Origin: Rhodospirillaceae bacterium
Lineage (GTDB): Bacteria; Pseudomonadota; Alphaproteobacteria; SP197
NCBI GenBank assembly: GCA_002722885.1
Contig: PBNE01000006.1
Location: 333,894-397,893, forward strand
Direction: 5' to 3'
DNA: 64,000 bases
Under the pieces are notes generated by a model. That model made no database searches. It was not told the origin of the DNA and saw only the letters and a program-made list of their open reading frames with translations. Made by a program: the position numbers and the translations under genes. Below, piece after piece: positions 44,491 to 53,532 of the stretch; the first letter of the stretch is position 1; the number at the start of each line of letters is the position of its first letter.

Positions 44491-45665
44491 CTCAGCTCAC
44501 GCATGGCGTCGTCGAGACCTTCCAGGGTCAGGGGATACATCCGTCCCTCCATGATCTCGCGAATCATGCCGATGGAACCCGTGTAGCGCCAACGTTCCTC
44601 GGGAACCGGGTTCAGCCAGACAGCATTCGGATATACCTGCAGGACCCTGCGCAACCAGACGTCACCCGCTTCCTCGTTGAAGTGTTCGATACTACCGCCC
44701 GGCATGGCAATCTCGTAGGGACTCATGGATGCGTCGCCGACCAGCACTAGCTTGTAGTCGCTGGGATAGGTGTGGAGCAGGTCCCAGGTCGGTGTCTTCT
44801 CGCGATGTTGACGGACATTCTCGCGCCACACGCTCTCATAGAGACAGTTGTGGAAGTACCATGCTTCAAGGTGCTTGAACTCGCTGCGTGCGGCCGAGAA
44901 CAACTCTTCACAGGCCCGAATGTGCCAATCCATCGAACCGCCGATGTCGAGCAGCAGCAGTAGCTTCACCGCATTATGGCGTTCGGGAACCATCTTGAGA
45001 TCAAGCCACCCGGCGTTGCGTGCGGTGGACCGGATCGTATCGTCAAGATCCAGCTCGTCCGCGGCCCCTTCACGCGCGAATCGACGGAGGCGCCTCAGCG
45101 CAACCTTGATGTTGCGTGTACCGATCTCCTTCTCGCCGTCCAGATCCTTGAACTCACGCTTGTCCCAGACCTTGACCGCAGAGAAGTTCCGGTTCCCGTC
45201 CTGGCCGATCCGCACGCCTTCGGGATTGTAGCCATAGGCTCCGTATGGTGAGGTTCCGGCAGTACCGATCCACTTCGATCCGCCCTGATGTCGTTTCTTC
45301 TGTTCTTCGAGACGCTCTTTGAGTGTCTCCATGAGCTTTTCCCAGCCCCCCATTGATTCGATGGCTTCCTTCTCTTCCTCTGTGAGGTTGAGCTCTGCCA
45401 TACGCCGAAGCCACTCTTCCGGAATCTCGGCGGTTGCTTCGTCGCCTTCGGGTCGTTCCAGGTCGCGAAAAACGTGACCGAACACACGATCGAACTTGTC
45501 GAAGTGACGCTCGTCTTTCACCAGTGCCGTGCGTGCCAGAAAATAGAAGTCGTCGACTGAGTACCCGGCCACACCGGCATCCGTGGCATGCAGCAGATCG
45601 AGATACTCGCTCAGGCTGGCAGGGACGCCGGCGTCCTTGAGTTCAAGGAACAGATTGGCGAACAC
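44487..45665 (-). CDS. VWA-domain protein (CoxE-like), partner of MoxR ATPase
   Basis: A 392-residue protein. The N-terminal part is helical and acidic. The VWA domain (about 225-392) begins VKLLLLLDIGGSMDWHIRA, with a DxGxS variant of the metal-site motif DxSxS, and continues with LVLVGDASMSPYEI. Pairs of a MoxR AAA+ ATPase and a VWA protein assemble or activate metalloenzymes in several systems, such as CO dehydrogenase (CoxD/CoxE). It is nine bases downstream of the ATPase gene, so the two form an operon. Its target is unknown. Confidence 0.9.
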   Translation of the reverse strand: MFANLFLELKDAGVPASLSEYLDLLHATDAGVAGYSVDDFYFLARTALVKDERHFDKFDRVFGHVFRDLERPEGDEATAEIPEEWLRRMAELNLTEEEKEAIESMGGWEKLMETLKERLEEQKKRHQGGSKWIGTAGTSPYGAYGYNPEGVRIGQDGNRNFSAVKVWDKREFKDLDGEKEIGTRNIKVALRRLRRFAREGAADELDLDDTIRSTARNAGWLDLKMVPERHNAVKLLLLLDIGGSMDWHIRACEELFSAARSEFKHLEAWYFHNCLYESVWRENVRQHREKTPTWDLLHTYPSDYKLVLVGDASMSPYEIAMPGGSIEHFNEEAGDVWLRRVLQVYPNAVWLNPVPEERWRYTGSIGMIREIMEGRMYPLTLEGLDDAMRELS

Positions 45666-45673
45666 GGCTGGCC

Positions 45674-46519
45674 TTAACCGCGCTCGCGGCGATGCAGAAA
45701 GGCGAGGCGTTCAAGCAGGTGGACGTCCTGCTCGGATTTGAGAAGTGCGCCATAGAGAGGCGGAATCACGGTGCCGGTATCCTGACTGCGCAGCACATCG
45801 GGGGACACGTCGTCGGCCATCAGGAGCTTGAGCCAGTCGAGCAGTTCCGATGTCGAGGGCTTCTTCTTCAGGCCGGGAACGTCACGGAGTTCGAAGAAGA
45901 CGTTCATGGCCTCGCTGACAAGGCGCGGCTTGATCGAAGGATGATGAACTTCGACAATCCGAGCCATGGTCTCGGCATCCGGGAACTTGATGTAGTGGAA
46001 AAAACAACGGCGAAGGAAGGCGTCCGGCAGCTCCTTTTCGTTGTTCGACGTGATGATGACGATCGGACGTTGCCTGGCTCTGATCGTTTCCTGCGTCTCG
46101 TGGACGTAGAACTCCATCCGGTCGAGCTCCTGCAACAGATCGTTTGGAAACTCGATGTCGGCCTTGTCGATTTCATCGATCAGGAGAACCGGGGCGTCGT
46201 CAGCGACAAATGCCTCCCAGAGTTTGCCGGGCTTGATGTAGTTGGCGATGTCGTGAACGCGCTCGTCGCCCAGTTGCCCATCCCTCAGACGCGCAACCGC
46301 GTCGTACTCATAGAGACCGTGCTGTGCCTTGGTCGTGGACTTGATGGTCCAGTCGATCAGGGACTTGTCGAGCGTCTTGGCGATCTCGGCGGCCAGCACT
46401 GTCTTTCCCGTGCCGGGTTCGCCCTTGATCAGCAGGGGCCTCTGTAACGTGATCGCTGCGTTGACGGAGACCGCAAGGTCTTCGGTTGCGACGTAACTGT
46501 CCGTTCCTTTAAACCGCAC
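45674..46519 (-). CDS. MoxR-family AAA+ ATPase
   Basis: A 281-residue ATPase. Walker A is KGEPGTGKTVLAAE (about 32-45), Walker B is LLIDEIDKADIEFPNDLLQE, sensor 1 is ITSNNEKELPDAFLRRCFF with the Arg finger. It is a CoxD/NorQ-like MoxR protein that remodels a client using ATP, together with the VWA partner encoded next. The proximity to the urease accessory genes is suggestive, but nickel chaperoning by this pair is not established. Confidence 0.92.
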   Translation of the reverse strand: MRFKGTDSYVATEDLAVSVNAAITLQRPLLIKGEPGTGKTVLAAEIAKTLDKSLIDWTIKSTTKAQHGLYEYDAVARLRDGQLGDERVHDIANYIKPGKLWEAFVADDAPVLLIDEIDKADIEFPNDLLQELDRMEFYVHETQETIRARQRPIVIITSNNEKELPDAFLRRCFFHYIKFPDAETMARIVEVHHPSIKPRLVSEAMNVFFELRDVPGLKKKPSTSELLDWLKLLMADDVSPDVLRSQDTGTVIPPLYGALLKSEQDVHLLERLAFLHRRERG

Positions 46520-46539
46520 GGTTCAAACTCCCCCCAGAC

Positions 46540-47346
46540 TCACCATGTTGCCTTGAAGCCCAGCAGCAAGGGCAGGGCCTTTTCGTTTGTGTCGCGATAC
46601 CAGTAGCCGTCGTCGGCTTTGGTCATATCGGGAAAATGACGCCAGGCCCCAAAGGGGTACTCGCGCACCTCACAGATTGTAAGGCCTTTAGATTCCAGAG
46701 CAGCGAAGATGTCGGCGAGGCCCCAATTGAAAGAGCGTGCCTCCGACTGAATGCGGTACTCCCAGTCTGCATAGTCGGCAGACCCGGCCTCTTCAAAGTT
46801 CGGATCGTCACTGTGGAAGTAGTCGTAAATGATCTTAGGTTCGGCGCTCTCTTCGTCGAACAGCATTGCTGTCGGATGCGAATCGAGGAAATAGAAGAAG
46901 CCGTCGCCTGCCAGGTTCGACGCAATGGTCTCGGCCCAGCCCTCAAGGCTCTTTAGCCAGACAATCGTGCCGAAAGATGTGAAGATGACATCGTAGGGCG
47001 CGTCATCGAGCTTGCCGACGGCGGTGATGTCGCTTTCGACAAAACGCGCCCTGTCGTCCAGGCCGGTGGCCTCCGCAAGTTCCCGGGCCTTGGCAACGGC
47101 CTCGCTGGAGAAGTCGACGCCCGTCACAGTGGCGCCCAGCCGAGCCCAGCTCAGGGTGTCCATGCCGAAATGACACTGCATATGCAGGAACTTCTTGTCG
47201 TCGACAGGACCAACGGCGTCCCGTTCGACGCTTCCCAGGGTGTTGCGGCCCTTGATAAAGCCGTCGACATCATAGAACTCGCTTGTGGTGTGGACGGGCG
47301 TGACCTCGTTCCACCAGCGCTTGTTGATGTCGTGGTGTTCGTTCAT
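46540..47346 (-). CDS. Class I SAM-dependent methyltransferase
   Basis: A 268-residue protein. The N-terminus MNEHHDINKRWWNEVTPVHT is typical of a bacterial methyltransferase subfamily. Motif I is degenerate: LHMQCHFGMDTLSWARLG, followed by VTGVDFSSEAVAKARELA and DVIFTSFGTIVWL. The C-terminal domain (about 150-268, rich in Trp, Phe and Tyr) should contact an unknown substrate. It is 20 bases upstream of the MoxR gene and eight bases downstream of the aminotransferase gene. Confidence 0.85.
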   Translation of the reverse strand: MNEHHDINKRWWNEVTPVHTTSEFYDVDGFIKGRNTLGSVERDAVGPVDDKKFLHMQCHFGMDTLSWARLGATVTGVDFSSEAVAKARELAEATGLDDRARFVESDITAVGKLDDAPYDVIFTSFGTIVWLKSLEGWAETIASNLAGDGFFYFLDSHPTAMLFDEESAEPKIIYDYFHSDDPNFEEAGSADYADWEYRIQSEARSFNWGLADIFAALESKGLTICEVREYPFGAWRHFPDMTKADDGYWYRDTNEKALPLLLGFKATW

Positions 47347-47354
47347 CTGAAGCC

Positions 47355-48206
47355 TCAGAGTCTGAAACCCGCGTCGCGAGCGTGGTCAAAGTAAAGATCC
47401 CGCGCCTTCCGGTAGAGCGGGCCTGGCTGCAGGCCGCGATCATCGACCTTCGTGCAGGGAATGACCTTGCTGTAGTTGCCGGTCGAGAAGACCTCATCAG
47501 CCGATGTGACATCATCATAGGTCAGAGATCGTTCGACGACGTCTTGACCGGTATCGCGCATCAGGCCGATGACACGCTTGCGGGTAATGCCGGCAAGAAA
47601 CGTGTTGTTGGCGATCGGCGTGTGTACCTGGCCGTCCTTGGCAATGAATATGTTTGCAGTTGCGAACTCGGCGACGTTGCCTTCAAAGTCGAGCATCACG
47701 GCATTGTCGTAGCCACGCTCTCGGGCACGGCGAACTGCGTCCCCAGACGTGGGGTAGAGACATGAGGCCTTGGCCAGTGTGGGTGCCATGTCGGGCGCGG
47801 GCCGGCGCAGCTCCGAAAGCGTTGTCGAGAACCCTGTCGGTTCTTCCATCGGTGCGACTTCGAGGACCATCAGAAACTTCGTCAGGTCGGCGACGGCCCA
47901 GAGCGAGTCGCTCTGGGCACTCCAGTAGGTCGGGCGGATATAGAGCTGCTTGTCCTTGGGAAACTTGCGGGCCATGTCCGCGGCGAGTTCGATCAGGTCC
48001 TCGGCCGATTCCTTCGGCTCCATGCCCATCACACGCGCCGAATTGAGGCAACGCTCCATGTGGCGTTCGATATCGGGCATCACACCATCGAAGGCACGGG
48101 CGCCGTCAAAGATCATGGTCGCAAACCAGAACGACTGGTCCAGCGGTCCCATGATCATGGGGTTGCCTTCGTGGAAGGTGCCTTCGTGGTAGGTAAGCTG
48201 ATCCAT
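47355..48206 (-). CDS. Aminotransferase class IV, branched-chain amino acid type
   Basis: A 283-residue PLP enzyme. FATMIFDGARAFDG is the N-terminal signature, the PLP Lys is in LAKASCLYP, and NVAEFATANIFIAKDG and FLAGITRKRVIGL carry the Glu and cofactor-binding residues. This class includes IlvE, D-amino-acid aminotransferase and aminodeoxychorismate lyase; overall similarity favours the branched-chain type, but a family shift is possible. It reads away from pyrD, with 117 bases between. Confidence 0.88.
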   Translation of the reverse strand: MDQLTYHEGTFHEGNPMIMGPLDQSFWFATMIFDGARAFDGVMPDIERHMERCLNSARVMGMEPKESAEDLIELAADMARKFPKDKQLYIRPTYWSAQSDSLWAVADLTKFLMVLEVAPMEEPTGFSTTLSELRRPAPDMAPTLAKASCLYPTSGDAVRRARERGYDNAVMLDFEGNVAEFATANIFIAKDGQVHTPIANNTFLAGITRKRVIGLMRDTGQDVVERSLTYDDVTSADEVFSTGNYSKVIPCTKVDDRGLQPGPLYRKARDLYFDHARDAGFRL

Positions 48207-48323
48207 GACGCTTCCTGAAGGTTGGGCTGAATCAAACAGTTCGCGTGCTTAGCACGGTCGAGCCATGCTGTGCACGGTCTCTACTATGCGGTAGAAAAGT
48301 TTCGGCAACCGACACGGTGATGC

Positions 48324-49385
48324 GTGCCAGATCTCTATTCTATCGTTGGCCCCCTTTTGCGTTGTCTCGACCCGGAGGCAGCCCACAACCTCACACTCCG
48401 GGCCTTGGAACTGGGCCTTGCAGGCCGCACTGCACGTATTGATCGCCCACTGTTGAAGACTTCCTGTTTGGGATTGTCGTTTCCGAACCCGATTGGATTA
48501 GCCGCCGGGTTCGACAAGGATGCGAGAGTTCCGAATCGGATGCTTGCTCTGGGCTTCGGTTTTGTTGAGATAGGGACTGTTACCCCCAAACCGCAAAGCG
48601 GGAACCCAAAGCCCAGAATCTTCCGCCTGATCGAAGACAGGGCCGTTATCAACCGGCTGGGATTCAACAATCAGGGTATGGACGCCAGCGCCCAGCGGCT
48701 CAGCAGACGAGATAGGTCTGCAGGCTTGTTGGGCGTGAACATCGGTAAAAACAAGACGTCCGATGACGCCGTTGCTGACTACGTGGCGGCGTTCAACAGA
48801 CTTGCTCACTATGCCGACTATTTTGTGATCAACGTCTCGTCCCCGAACACTCCGGGATTGAGGGACCTTCAGGCGGTGGAGAGTCTTCGTCCGCTTTTGG
48901 ACGCCATGGTTCGCTCGCGTGAGAAGTTGGGGAGCGGTTCTTCGAAGACACGACTCCTTCTGAAACTCGCGCCTGATCTTACTGTTGAAGATGTCGTCGC
49001 CGCTGCGGAGTTGGCGCATGACAGTGGATTTGATGGTCTTACCATCTCGAACACTACCCTCGGCCGTCCTGACAGCCTCAAGAGTCCGTTTCGAGAGGAG
49101 GCCGGAGGATTGTCCGGGCAACCGCTTGAGAAGAAGTCGACCGAACTTGTGCGATCGGTCTACCGAGCCACGAATGGCGCACTTCCGATCGTTGGAGTCG
49201 GAGGAGTGTCAAATGCTGACGATGCTTTCAACAAAATCGCTGCGGGAGCATCGCTGGTGCAACTTTATTCGGGTTTGGTTTTCGAGGGACCCGCGCTTGT
49301 TTCCGGCATTCTCGACGGACTGGAAGCCACCCTTCAAGCGAAGGGATTCTCGAAGGTGGCGGATGCGGTGGGATCTGAAGCCTGA
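48324..49385 (+). CDS. pyrD: Dihydroorotate dehydrogenase (quinone), class 2
   Basis: A 353-residue protein from GTG 48324 (VPDLYSIVGPLLRCLDPEAAHN). The N-terminal amphipathic extension typical of membrane-associated class 2 enzymes is present. The FMN barrel shows PNPIGLAAGFDKDARV, INVSSPNTPGLRDLQ with the catalytic Ser, LLLKLAPDL and VGVGGVSNADDA. It oxidises dihydroorotate to orotate with quinone in pyrimidine synthesis. Confidence 0.96.
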   Translation: MPDLYSIVGPLLRCLDPEAAHNLTLRALELGLAGRTARIDRPLLKTSCLGLSFPNPIGLAAGFDKDARVPNRMLALGFGFVEIGTVTPKPQSGNPKPRIFRLIEDRAVINRLGFNNQGMDASAQRLSRRDRSAGLLGVNIGKNKTSDDAVADYVAAFNRLAHYADYFVINVSSPNTPGLRDLQAVESLRPLLDAMVRSREKLGSGSSKTRLLLKLAPDLTVEDVVAAAELAHDSGFDGLTISNTTLGRPDSLKSPFREEAGGLSGQPLEKKSTELVRSVYRATNGALPIVGVGGVSNADDAFNKIAAGASLVQLYSGLVFEGPALVSGILDGLEATLQAKGFSKVADAVGSEA

Positions 49386-49455
49386 TCAATCTTGCCGGTC
49401 GGGGGGTGTTATGTGACGTTTCGGGCGGATCGAAAAGCACGGTAGCTGCAGTGTT

Positions 49456-49587
49456 GAGGGCGTCGGGCTCAGCCTGCCGTTGACCCGAGCACGGGTCGAA
49501 CTGCATGGTGGAACGTTTGTGCTCGAAAGTGCGCTGGAACAGGGAACTGTGGCCACGGTTGTTCTGCCACGTTCAGGACCCTGCTGA
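49456..49587 (+). pseudogene. Sensor histidine kinase C-terminal remnant
   Basis: In the pyrD-to-usp gap, one frame reads EGVGLSLPLTRARVELHGG, then TFVLESALEQGTVATVVLPR, ending at TGA 49585-49587. This is the G2 box and final strands of a histidine-kinase ATPase domain (GxGLGLPL, ELHGG, GTxxxVxLP). No upstream kinase sequence in any frame joins it to pyrD, so only the last 40 residues remain. It marks a lost kinase gene. Confidence 0.7.
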
Positions 49588-49606
49588 AAAAGCAGGCGCG
49601 AGTGTT

Positions 49607-50433
49607 CTAGTGAGTGAGCAGAACCGGCACGGGCATCTGTTGCATGACCCTACGTGTGATGCCGCCCAAGACAACTTCGCGTAGGCGTGCGTGGCCATAG
49701 GCTCCCATGACTATGAGGTCACTTTCGAGGTCAGCTGATGCAGCAAGAAGCGCGTCAGCAACGCTCAGACCCTCGCAGTCAACTTTGTGGGCTTCAGTCT
49801 CAAAACCATGGCGCGAAAGATGTCCTGCCATTTCGGCGCCGGGGTCACGATCGGACGCGTGACTCGGATCAACGCAAACGACGTCGACTTTCGCGCTGTC
49901 GCCGATGAGGGAGATGGAATCATGAAATGCCCGACTGGCCTCCCGGCTGTCATTCCAACACATCATCACCTTGCGGAACTCGATGCTGACATCTCCGGCA
50001 AAAGGAATGGCAAGAACAGGGCCACCCGCACTCATGGCGACGAAGACGGGAAGATCGGAGGGAAGACCGGCAGCCGCGCCATCCGGCGTGGGCTGTGCCA
50101 TCACGACAAGATCTACGTAGCTTGCGTGCCTTGCGAGGCATTCCACGGCATCGCCGTCGTCGGAATGCCAATCGTGGATAACACCCTGTTTGAGCGCCGC
50201 TGCCTCAAAGGTCTTGCGACATGACTCGCACGCCTTGTCGTGCGTCTCCTGTAGAACTTCGACCAGGGTGCCGCTCCGCCCATCGGATTTATCAGGATGA
50301 CAACCGGATAGGGCTTTGCGAAGAGACCCACAAGGCGTGCATCGTGATGCTGTGCCAGAGCTATGGCGGCGGACAGTGTTTTTGAGTCCGTGGTTGTGTC
50401 GGTCATGTGGACCAGAATTTCGTGGATGGGCAT
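49607..50433 (-). pseudogene. Universal stress protein, frameshifted
   Basis: The N-terminal part from 50433 (MPIHEILVHMTDTTTDSKTL, then AIALAQHHDARLVGLFAKP) and the C-terminal part ending at 49607 (ADLESDLIVMGAYGHARLRE, then GGITRRVMQQMPVPVLLTH) together make a tandem Usp protein of about 275 residues. They lie in different frames, and the link VEVLQETHDKACESCRKTFE appears only in the second. The shift is near 50260-50270 (a run of GGAGCGGCACCC). A single-base sequencing error would also explain it. The C-terminal half has the GxxGHxxxxxxxxGG ATP-binding type motif. Confidence 0.8.
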
Positions 50434-50589
50434 GGGTCGCTACTGATGTGGTCTGGTTCGAGCATGAACGAGACCACGACGTCAGCGCTTTGATCTAGGA
50501 CAACCGTCCACAGGCAGTTCGTTTGCTTGTGTCGCCGCCAGAAGGTACATCTCGTCAGCCGTTGTTTTGGGTTTGTACGGGGCCGCGAG

Positions 50590-51222
50590 ATGGATTTTGC
50601 CCTGCTGATCACAGGTGTGATCGTGGGTTTCTGCGTGGCAGCGCCGGTTGGTCCGGTCGCTGTGTTGTGCGTGCAGCGAACTCTTGTTGATGGCCGCATC
50701 GTGGGGCTGGGAACCGGGCTGGGCGCGGCCGTGGGCGACACGGTTTTTGGCGCCCTTGCAATTTTCTCGGTGGCCGCAGTCGAAGTTCTGATCCTGGACC
50801 ACAGGATTGCCGTCCAGGCCGTCGGCGGTCTGGTGCTTCTCGGTTTGGGTGCGCGCTCAATTCTCAAACGAGACAATCGAAAGGCAGAAGAGAAGTCCGC
50901 GAGACAGGCCGTCGATCACGTTACACTTCTGCATTCCTTCGGATCGGCATTTGCCGTGACGATTGTCAATCCAATCACGATCCTTGCTTTCATCTCGATC
51001 TTCGCCGCCTTCAGGGTCTCAGAGAACACCGATGGGCTCCTTAACTCGTGGACTGTGATTTTTGGTGTCTTCGTCGGCGCGGCCGGGTGGTGGTTTCTGC
51101 TGGTCAGCATCGCGTCAGTCTTCCGGCAAAAGTTCACCAACAAGGGGTTGCGCTGGATGAGTGCGATTTCCGGCGTCGTGATCCTAGGGTTTGGTCTGTA
51201 TGCGTTGTTGGCGCTCGTTTAG
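50590..51222 (+). CDS. LysE/RhtB-type amino acid exporter
   Basis: A 210-residue membrane protein with about six predicted helices. FALLITGVIVGFCVAAPVGP at the N-terminus carries the GxxxxPGP-like motif of the family, and the C-terminal helix is GVVILGFGLYALLALV. The family exports amino acids such as lysine, threonine or homoserine. I chose ATG 50590 (MDFALLITG); a longer in-frame extension lacks hydrophobic character. It is convergent with the UDG gene, with 16 bases between. Confidence 0.88.
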   Translation: MDFALLITGVIVGFCVAAPVGPVAVLCVQRTLVDGRIVGLGTGLGAAVGDTVFGALAIFSVAAVEVLILDHRIAVQAVGGLVLLGLGARSILKRDNRKAEEKSARQAVDHVTLLHSFGSAFAVTIVNPITILAFISIFAAFRVSENTDGLLNSWTVIFGVFVGAAGWWFLLVSIASVFRQKFTNKGLRWMSAISGVVILGFGLYALLALV

Positions 51223-51238
51223 GTCTGACGACCATCCG

Positions 51239-51814
51239 TCAGAGATGAGCGCGGAGGCGTGCTCGAAGATCCGGCAGGAGATTCGTTTCGAACCATGGAT
51301 TACGCCCGAGCCACGCCGTGTTTCGCCAGGAGGGATGCGGCAGAGGAATCAATCTATCGGGATAATCCCGCCACGTGGCGACGGTTGCGGTCATTGTTTT
51401 TCTGCGCATGCCTTTCAGATAGTGCGCTTGCGCGCAACTTCCGATGATGAGCGCAAGACCGATACGGGGCATGTGGTCGAGCAGGCTCTGATGCCAGAGA
51501 GGGGCACATTCCGGATGGGGCGGAAGATCGCCACCACATGGATCGACTCCGGGATAACAGAATCCCATGGGCATGATGGCAATGCGGTTTTCGTCGTAGA
51601 AGGTGTCGGCCTCGATTTGCATCCAGTTGCGCAATCTGTCGCCGCTTCGATCGTCCCACGGTTTGCCACTGGCATGGACCTTTGTTCCCGGTGCCTGGCC
51701 GATGATCAACACGCGCGCCGTCTTACTGGCGCGCAAGACCGGCCGCGGACCCAGAGGCAGATCAGCGGCACAGACCTGGCAGGCCTGCATATCGCGCAGG
51801 AGTGTGGAGAGCAT
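51239..51814 (-). CDS. Uracil-DNA glycosylase family protein
   Basis: A 191-residue protein from ATG 51814 (MLSTLLRDMQACQVCAADL). IIGQAPGTKVHASGKPWDDR is the motif-1 region, with an aspartate-rich turn, and IPLPHPSWRNTAWL the motif with catalytic His; LIIGSCAQAHYL lies between. This is a UDG-superfamily protein of the group typified by PF03167 with CxxC-type Cys near the N-terminus. It should remove uracil or related bases from DNA. The frame is open much further upstream, but the extension is not protein-like. Confidence 0.85.
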   Translation of the reverse strand: MLSTLLRDMQACQVCAADLPLGPRPVLRASKTARVLIIGQAPGTKVHASGKPWDDRSGDRLRNWMQIEADTFYDENRIAIMPMGFCYPGVDPCGGDLPPHPECAPLWHQSLLDHMPRIGLALIIGSCAQAHYLKGMRRKTMTATVATWRDYPDRLIPLPHPSWRNTAWLGRNPWFETNLLPDLRARLRAHL

Positions 51815-51834
51815 GACGTGATCAGAGTTGATGG

Positions 51835-52740
51835 ATGGCCAGTGTCCGGCCTCGCGGCTTCGGCGGCAAGGCTCGAGCCTCTGTGAACCGACAGCTTCGA
51901 CAGGTCTTACGGACGCTTGATCTTTCTGACAATGTATCCTGCCAGAAGTTGCATGGAACGGGCAATCAGACATGGCTCGTGGGTATGGGAGCCGGTCAAA
52001 TTGTTGTGCGGCTTGACGGTTCCGAGACCGTGGGCTTTGTCGATCGGGCAAAGGAGCACAGACATGCAGCCATTGCCTCGAGTGAAGGATTCGGCCCGCA
52101 AATTCTGTTGAGTGACCCGCAAGATGGTGTCCTCGTGACACGGTATGTCGAGGGTCGGCGGCTTGATGAAGGGGTGCGTCCGTTGACGGCGGAGCTGATG
52201 CGACGCCTGGTCTGCCAGCTGGCTCGCTTGCAGTCGTGCTCGGGGTTTGGTGGCCTGATGGATCCCTGGGCGAAGGTGAAGCTCTACCTCGATGACGCAG
52301 GTATCGACGATCCATCAGCCGCGGGGGCGTTTGGTCACCTTTGGTCCCGTGTCCAATCACTGGAGGGTGTTGCTTGCCTCGACAATCGTACTTTGGTTCC
52401 TTGTCATGTTGACCTTGTGCCTCAGAACCTCATCGACACCGGAGAATGCGTGTTTCTTGTCGATTGGGAATATGCAGCACTGAGCTCACCATTGTGGGAT
52501 GCCGCTTACTTCGCAGTTGAAACCGGTTTGGATTCTGAGGAACTGGCCCTTTGGCGACGTCAGGTCACGGATGTCCTGGATGTGGATACAGCAGATTTTC
52601 TCAATTGGATGGCTGTCGCCATGTCGGTTTCGCTTGCATGGTGCCTAGCGAGGCAGCGCCGAGACCAGTCGTCGGGCGATGATTGGCGCGTGGAGATAGA
52701 TCGCCGTCGCTCGGAGCTTGCCGAGTTTCTCGGCGTGTAG
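51835..52740 (+). CDS. Phosphotransferase, choline/aminoglycoside kinase-like
   Basis: A 301-residue protein with the APH/choline-kinase core: CHVDLVPQNLI carries the catalytic Asp (HxDxxxxN) and FLVDWEYAALSSPLWDAAYF the DxE metal site. The N-terminal lobe VVRLDGSETVGFVDR is less clear. It likely phosphorylates a small hydroxyl compound such as choline or thiamine. GTG 51883 (VNRQLRQVLRTLDL) is an alternative start that avoids an unusual Arg/Gly-rich leader. It is divergent from the UDG gene. Confidence 0.85.
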   Translation: MASVRPRGFGGKARASVNRQLRQVLRTLDLSDNVSCQKLHGTGNQTWLVGMGAGQIVVRLDGSETVGFVDRAKEHRHAAIASSEGFGPQILLSDPQDGVLVTRYVEGRRLDEGVRPLTAELMRRLVCQLARLQSCSGFGGLMDPWAKVKLYLDDAGIDDPSAAGAFGHLWSRVQSLEGVACLDNRTLVPCHVDLVPQNLIDTGECVFLVDWEYAALSSPLWDAAYFAVETGLDSEELALWRRQVTDVLDVDTADFLNWMAVAMSVSLAWCLARQRRDQSSGDDWRVEIDRRRSELAEFLGV

Positions 52741-52785
52741 AAACAGGCTTGGTGGCCGCGCGGATTGATTGCTGGGAGTTTGGCC

Positions 52786-53511
52786 TTGGTTGATTGGAAT
52801 GGAATTCGTGGCCTCCTGTTCGACAAGGACGGCACGCTGATCGATTTTTTTGAAACCTGGATGCCGGCCTATTGCGAGGCGGCAGACAGGATCGCGGCAG
52901 ATGCTGGCGTTCCCGAGGCCGCTGACAGAATGTTGGAGGCAACGGGTTTTGATCGCCCGCGCGGTGTTCTGGTGGCTGATTCAGCCTTGGCTGGCGGGAC
53001 CAACCAGGAGATCATTGACGTTTGGTGTGGTGAACTTGGTGAAGCCGCTCCGGCTGATATGGATGAGACATTGCTGAAGATCTTTGCAGGCCATGCGACA
53101 GGAGAGGTTGCGCCGACTGTCGACCTCCCGGTGCTGTGCAGTGTTCTGACGCAGCGTGGTTACATGCTGGGCATCGCAACCAACGATGACGCCGAGAGCG
53201 CAGCCTGGACGGCCGAGCATCTCGGCATTACCGGGATGATGACCTTTGTGACCGGAGCAGATGCTGGACATGGAGGAAAGCCGGGCCCGGGTATGGGCCT
53301 GGCCTTCTGCGAAGCCGCTGGAATTGCCCCTCACCAGGCAGCCATGGTCGGCGATTCCGCTGCGGATGCCCTGATGGCCCAAGCTGCGGGTTTCGGTGCG
53401 TCCATCGGCGTCTGCACAGGAGCAGCATCAGCTGCCGAACTTGAGCCTTACTTTGATGTCGTGCTCCCGGACATCGGTGGCCTGCCGAAATTGCTCTGGG
53501 GCAAAAACTGA
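52786..53511 (+). CDS. HAD family phosphatase (phosphoglycolate phosphatase-like)
   Basis: A 241-residue protein with HAD motif I LLFDKDGTLIDFF (about 11-23), motif II IATNDD, and motif III/IV HGGKPGPGMG and MVGDSAADALMAQAAG. It should dephosphorylate a small phosphate ester; similarity to Gph is only general. TTG 52786 has GGGAG seven bases upstream and gives the best start; TTG 52765 adds seven residues. It lies 45 bases after the kinase gene. Confidence 0.85.
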   Translation: MVDWNGIRGLLFDKDGTLIDFFETWMPAYCEAADRIAADAGVPEAADRMLEATGFDRPRGVLVADSALAGGTNQEIIDVWCGELGEAAPADMDETLLKIFAGHATGEVAPTVDLPVLCSVLTQRGYMLGIATNDDAESAAWTAEHLGITGMMTFVTGADAGHGGKPGPGMGLAFCEAAGIAPHQAAMVGDSAADALMAQAAGFGASIGVCTGAASAAELEPYFDVVLPDIGGLPKLLWGKN

Positions 53512-53532
53512 TTCACCCCACAGCCCTGTTGC

